Positions 6,142 through 6,778 of a DNA stretch of 6,778 nt are shown in pieces; within the stretch, counting starts at the first letter, position 1, and every line of letters starts with the position of its first letter. Source of the DNA: a bacterium (lineage in GTDB: Bacteria; Krumholzibacteriota; Krumholzibacteriia; JACNKJ01); NCBI GenBank assembly GCA_014382085.1, contig JACNKJ010000060.1, positions 1 through 6,778 on the forward strand, in the 5' to 3' direction. A program made the translations under genes and the position numbers. The notes beneath the pieces were generated by a model, which saw only the letters and a list, made by a program, of their open reading frames with translations, did no database searches and was not told the DNA's origin.

Positions 6142-6393
6142 CTATACGATGTCTAAAAGACGGTTGATCTTCGAAACGTCGAAACCCACAACGGGCTTGT
6201 TATCAATGAGTAGTACGGGGACCCCGCGCTGGCCTGTCCGGCGTTCCATATCCTGGGCAGCCTTCATGTCACGGGAGACATCGATGTCCTTGAAACGAAT
6301 CCCTTTGTCTTTGAGATAGCGTTTCGCCTTCACGCAGTGACTGCATGTCGGGGTGCTGAAGATAATCACTCTTTTCTGTCTTTCCATAGTCAT
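6142..6393 (-). CDS. glutaredoxin-like thiol-disulfide oxidoreductase (YruB type)
   Basis: An 83-residue cytosolic thioredoxin-fold protein. The active site is C17-S-H-C20 in 'FSTPTCSHC' after strand 1, which is dithiol, so disulfide exchange via both Cys is expected. The cis-Pro loop is 'GVP' (57-59), followed by the C-terminal 'VVGFD' block (68-72). This combination is that of the small YruB/NrdH-like glutaredoxins rather than the classical CPYC/TVP glutaredoxins. It would reduce protein disulfides or glutathionylated thiols, using an electron donor not encoded here. ATG 6393 overlaps the TGA of the upstream HTH gene (ATGA, 6393-6390), suggesting coupling. A second ATG at 6387, with GGGAA upstream, is an alternative start that would shorten the protein by two residues. 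groES follows after 24 nt. Natural substrates could include the CxxC of the co-encoded regulator (inference). Confidence 0.92.
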   Translation of the reverse strand: MTMERQKRVIIFSTPTCSHCVKAKRYLKDKGIRFKDIDVSRDMKAAQDMERRTGQRGVPVLLIDNKPVVGFDVSKINRLLDIV

Positions 6394-6683
6394 TTCCCAT
6401 TTTCCGCGCTATTGGAGCCGGGCCAATCCCAGCCGCGGCGGCTGAAATAGACCAGGGCCGCCGTCCTGGGCCTGAGTCCGCGGTGTCGGCCCTTCTCCCG
6501 CCTGAGGTATTCCTTGTGAATGAGCCCGGATAGAGCCCTGGAGACCGATCCGGGATTGCACAGTTCGCAGCCCGCCTGGATTTCCGCGATGGTGGGCGGA
6601 TATCCCTGCCTGCCCAAGAATTGGATAACCAGGCGGAGAACCGTTTCCTGGCGATCGGTGAGGGGTAGGCAGATAGTTTCCAA
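6390..6683 (-). CDS. stand-alone LexA-type winged-helix DNA-binding protein with CxxC
   Basis: A 97-residue protein matching only the N-terminal DNA-binding domain of LexA: 'LTDRQETVLRLVIQFLGRQGYPPTIAEI' (8-35, split over two helices), recognition helix 'NPGSVSRALSGL' (43-54) and wing 'EYLRREKGRHRGLRP' (58-72). The C-terminal tail (73-97) is unrecognised. The Ser/Lys self-cleaving peptidase domain of LexA (about 200 residues in all) is absent. C39 and C42 form a CxxC at the turn before the recognition helix, where LexA normally has no Cys pair; C5 is a third Cys. Start: TTG 6683 is preferred because GGAGG (6693-6689) lies 5 nt upstream and the protein then starts right before 'LTDRQ' as LexA does. 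The ATG at 6743 would translate the promoter. GTG 6695 is an alternative. First gene of the operon with glutaredoxin and groES. Likely a transcriptional regulator; its targets are unknown. Confidence 0.82.
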   Translation of the reverse strand: METICLPLTDRQETVLRLVIQFLGRQGYPPTIAEIQAGCELCNPGSVSRALSGLIHKEYLRREKGRHRGLRPRTAALVYFSRRGWDWPGSNSAENGK

Positions 6684-6688
6684 GAGAG

Positions 6689-6693
6689 CCTCC
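6689..6693 (-). promoter_or_regulatory. GGAGG Shine-Dalgarno deciding a TTG start
   Basis: GGAGG is spaced 5 nt from TTG 6683, while the other in-frame starts (ATG 6743, GTG 6695) have no SD. Together with the promoter at 6736-6709 it gives a leader of about 19 nt. Confidence 0.6.
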
Positions 6694-6708
6694 ACTGTCA
6701 GCCAGACT

Positions 6709-6736
6709 ATGATAGCAAAAATCAACAAAAAATCAA
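6709..6736 (-). promoter_or_regulatory. sigma70-like promoter of the HTH-glutaredoxin-groES operon
   Basis: On the minus strand TTGATT (6736-6731, -35, 4/6) is separated by 16 nt from TATCAT (6714-6709, -10, 5/6), in a locally T-rich stretch. Initiation would fall near 6702, just upstream of the GGAGG. The match is by eye. Confidence 0.6.
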
Positions 6737-6737
6737 C
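6717..6737 (-). repeat. 11-bp-phased direct repeat GTTGATTTTT inside the promoter
   Basis: Two exact copies of GTTGATTTTT (6737-6728 and 6726-6717) begin 11 bp apart, about one helical turn, covering the -35 and the spacer. This is a candidate binding site for the co-encoded HTH protein or another regulator. It could also be simply a T-rich promoter stretch. Confidence 0.45.
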
Positions 6738-6778
6738 ATGCATGCTGCAGGATATTGACTTGGTCGCTCTCCGTCAGC

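Noticed and set aside
6696..6743. N-terminal transmembrane helix on the LexA-type protein
   Set aside because: The hydrophobic residues come from translating a T-rich promoter. SD position and LexA homology place the start downstream.
6744..6778. Possible divergent gene or regulatory element at the right edge
   Set aside because: Only 35 nt remain, with no start codon plus SD or promoter pattern that could be supported.

Overview
The window looks like a stretch of chromosome from a diderm (Gram-negative) bacterium of moderately high GC content. The evidence is an ECF sigma / anti-sigma-like / Spy-CpxP-like periplasmic module and two Sec signal peptides, together with housekeeping-type genes. 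There are no phage, IS, tRNA, rRNA or CRISPR features. Nothing fixes the phylum. The N-terminal part of the first gene recalls glycoside-hydrolase-associated proteins of uncultured lineages, but that is only an impression.

Layout from left to right. (1) Positions 2-1066 (+) hold the 3' part of a large protein with beta-sandwich-like regions, truncated by the window edge. (2) Convergent to it on the minus strand are an AGCS-family sodium:amino-acid symporter (3344-1668) and a TehB-like methyltransferase (1671-1063), joined by an ATGA overlap. The symporter has a clear sigma70-type promoter at 3400-3372. The methyltransferase stop codon and the stop of the first gene share the same CTAG. (3) Next on the minus strand is a three-gene envelope-stress-type operon: an ECF sigma factor (4974-4402), a single-pass membrane protein in the anti-sigma position (4409-4023) and a secreted LTxxQ (Spy/CpxP-like) protein (4012-3467). 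The genes overlap or are 10 nt apart, and the operon ends in a strong hairpin terminator at 3407-3450. (4) A 215-bp divergent intergenic region carries a 34-bp interrupted palindrome (5096-5129). It separates the sigma operon from a plus-strand gene for a Trp-rich secreted protein of unknown function (5190-5780). (5) A bidirectional hairpin terminator (5793-5831) separates that gene from a second minus-strand operon: a peptidase-less LexA-type winged helix protein with a CxxC in its HTH (probably starting at TTG 6683), a YruB-type glutaredoxin (6393-6142) and a short GroES with no groEL next to it (6117-5848). This operon is driven by a good sigma70-like promoter at 6736-6709, which contains an 11-bp-phased direct repeat.

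How the genes may work together. The sigma operon has the architecture of systems that sense envelope or metal stress: periplasmic sensor, membrane anti-sigma, sigma release. The divergent secreted protein is a plausible but unproven target. The LexA-type/glutaredoxin/GroES operon is the most unusual part of the window. A CxxC-bearing repressor-like protein co-transcribed with a thiol reductase and a co-chaperonin suggests a redox or proteotoxic stress response. All functional links are inferred from sequence motifs and gene order.
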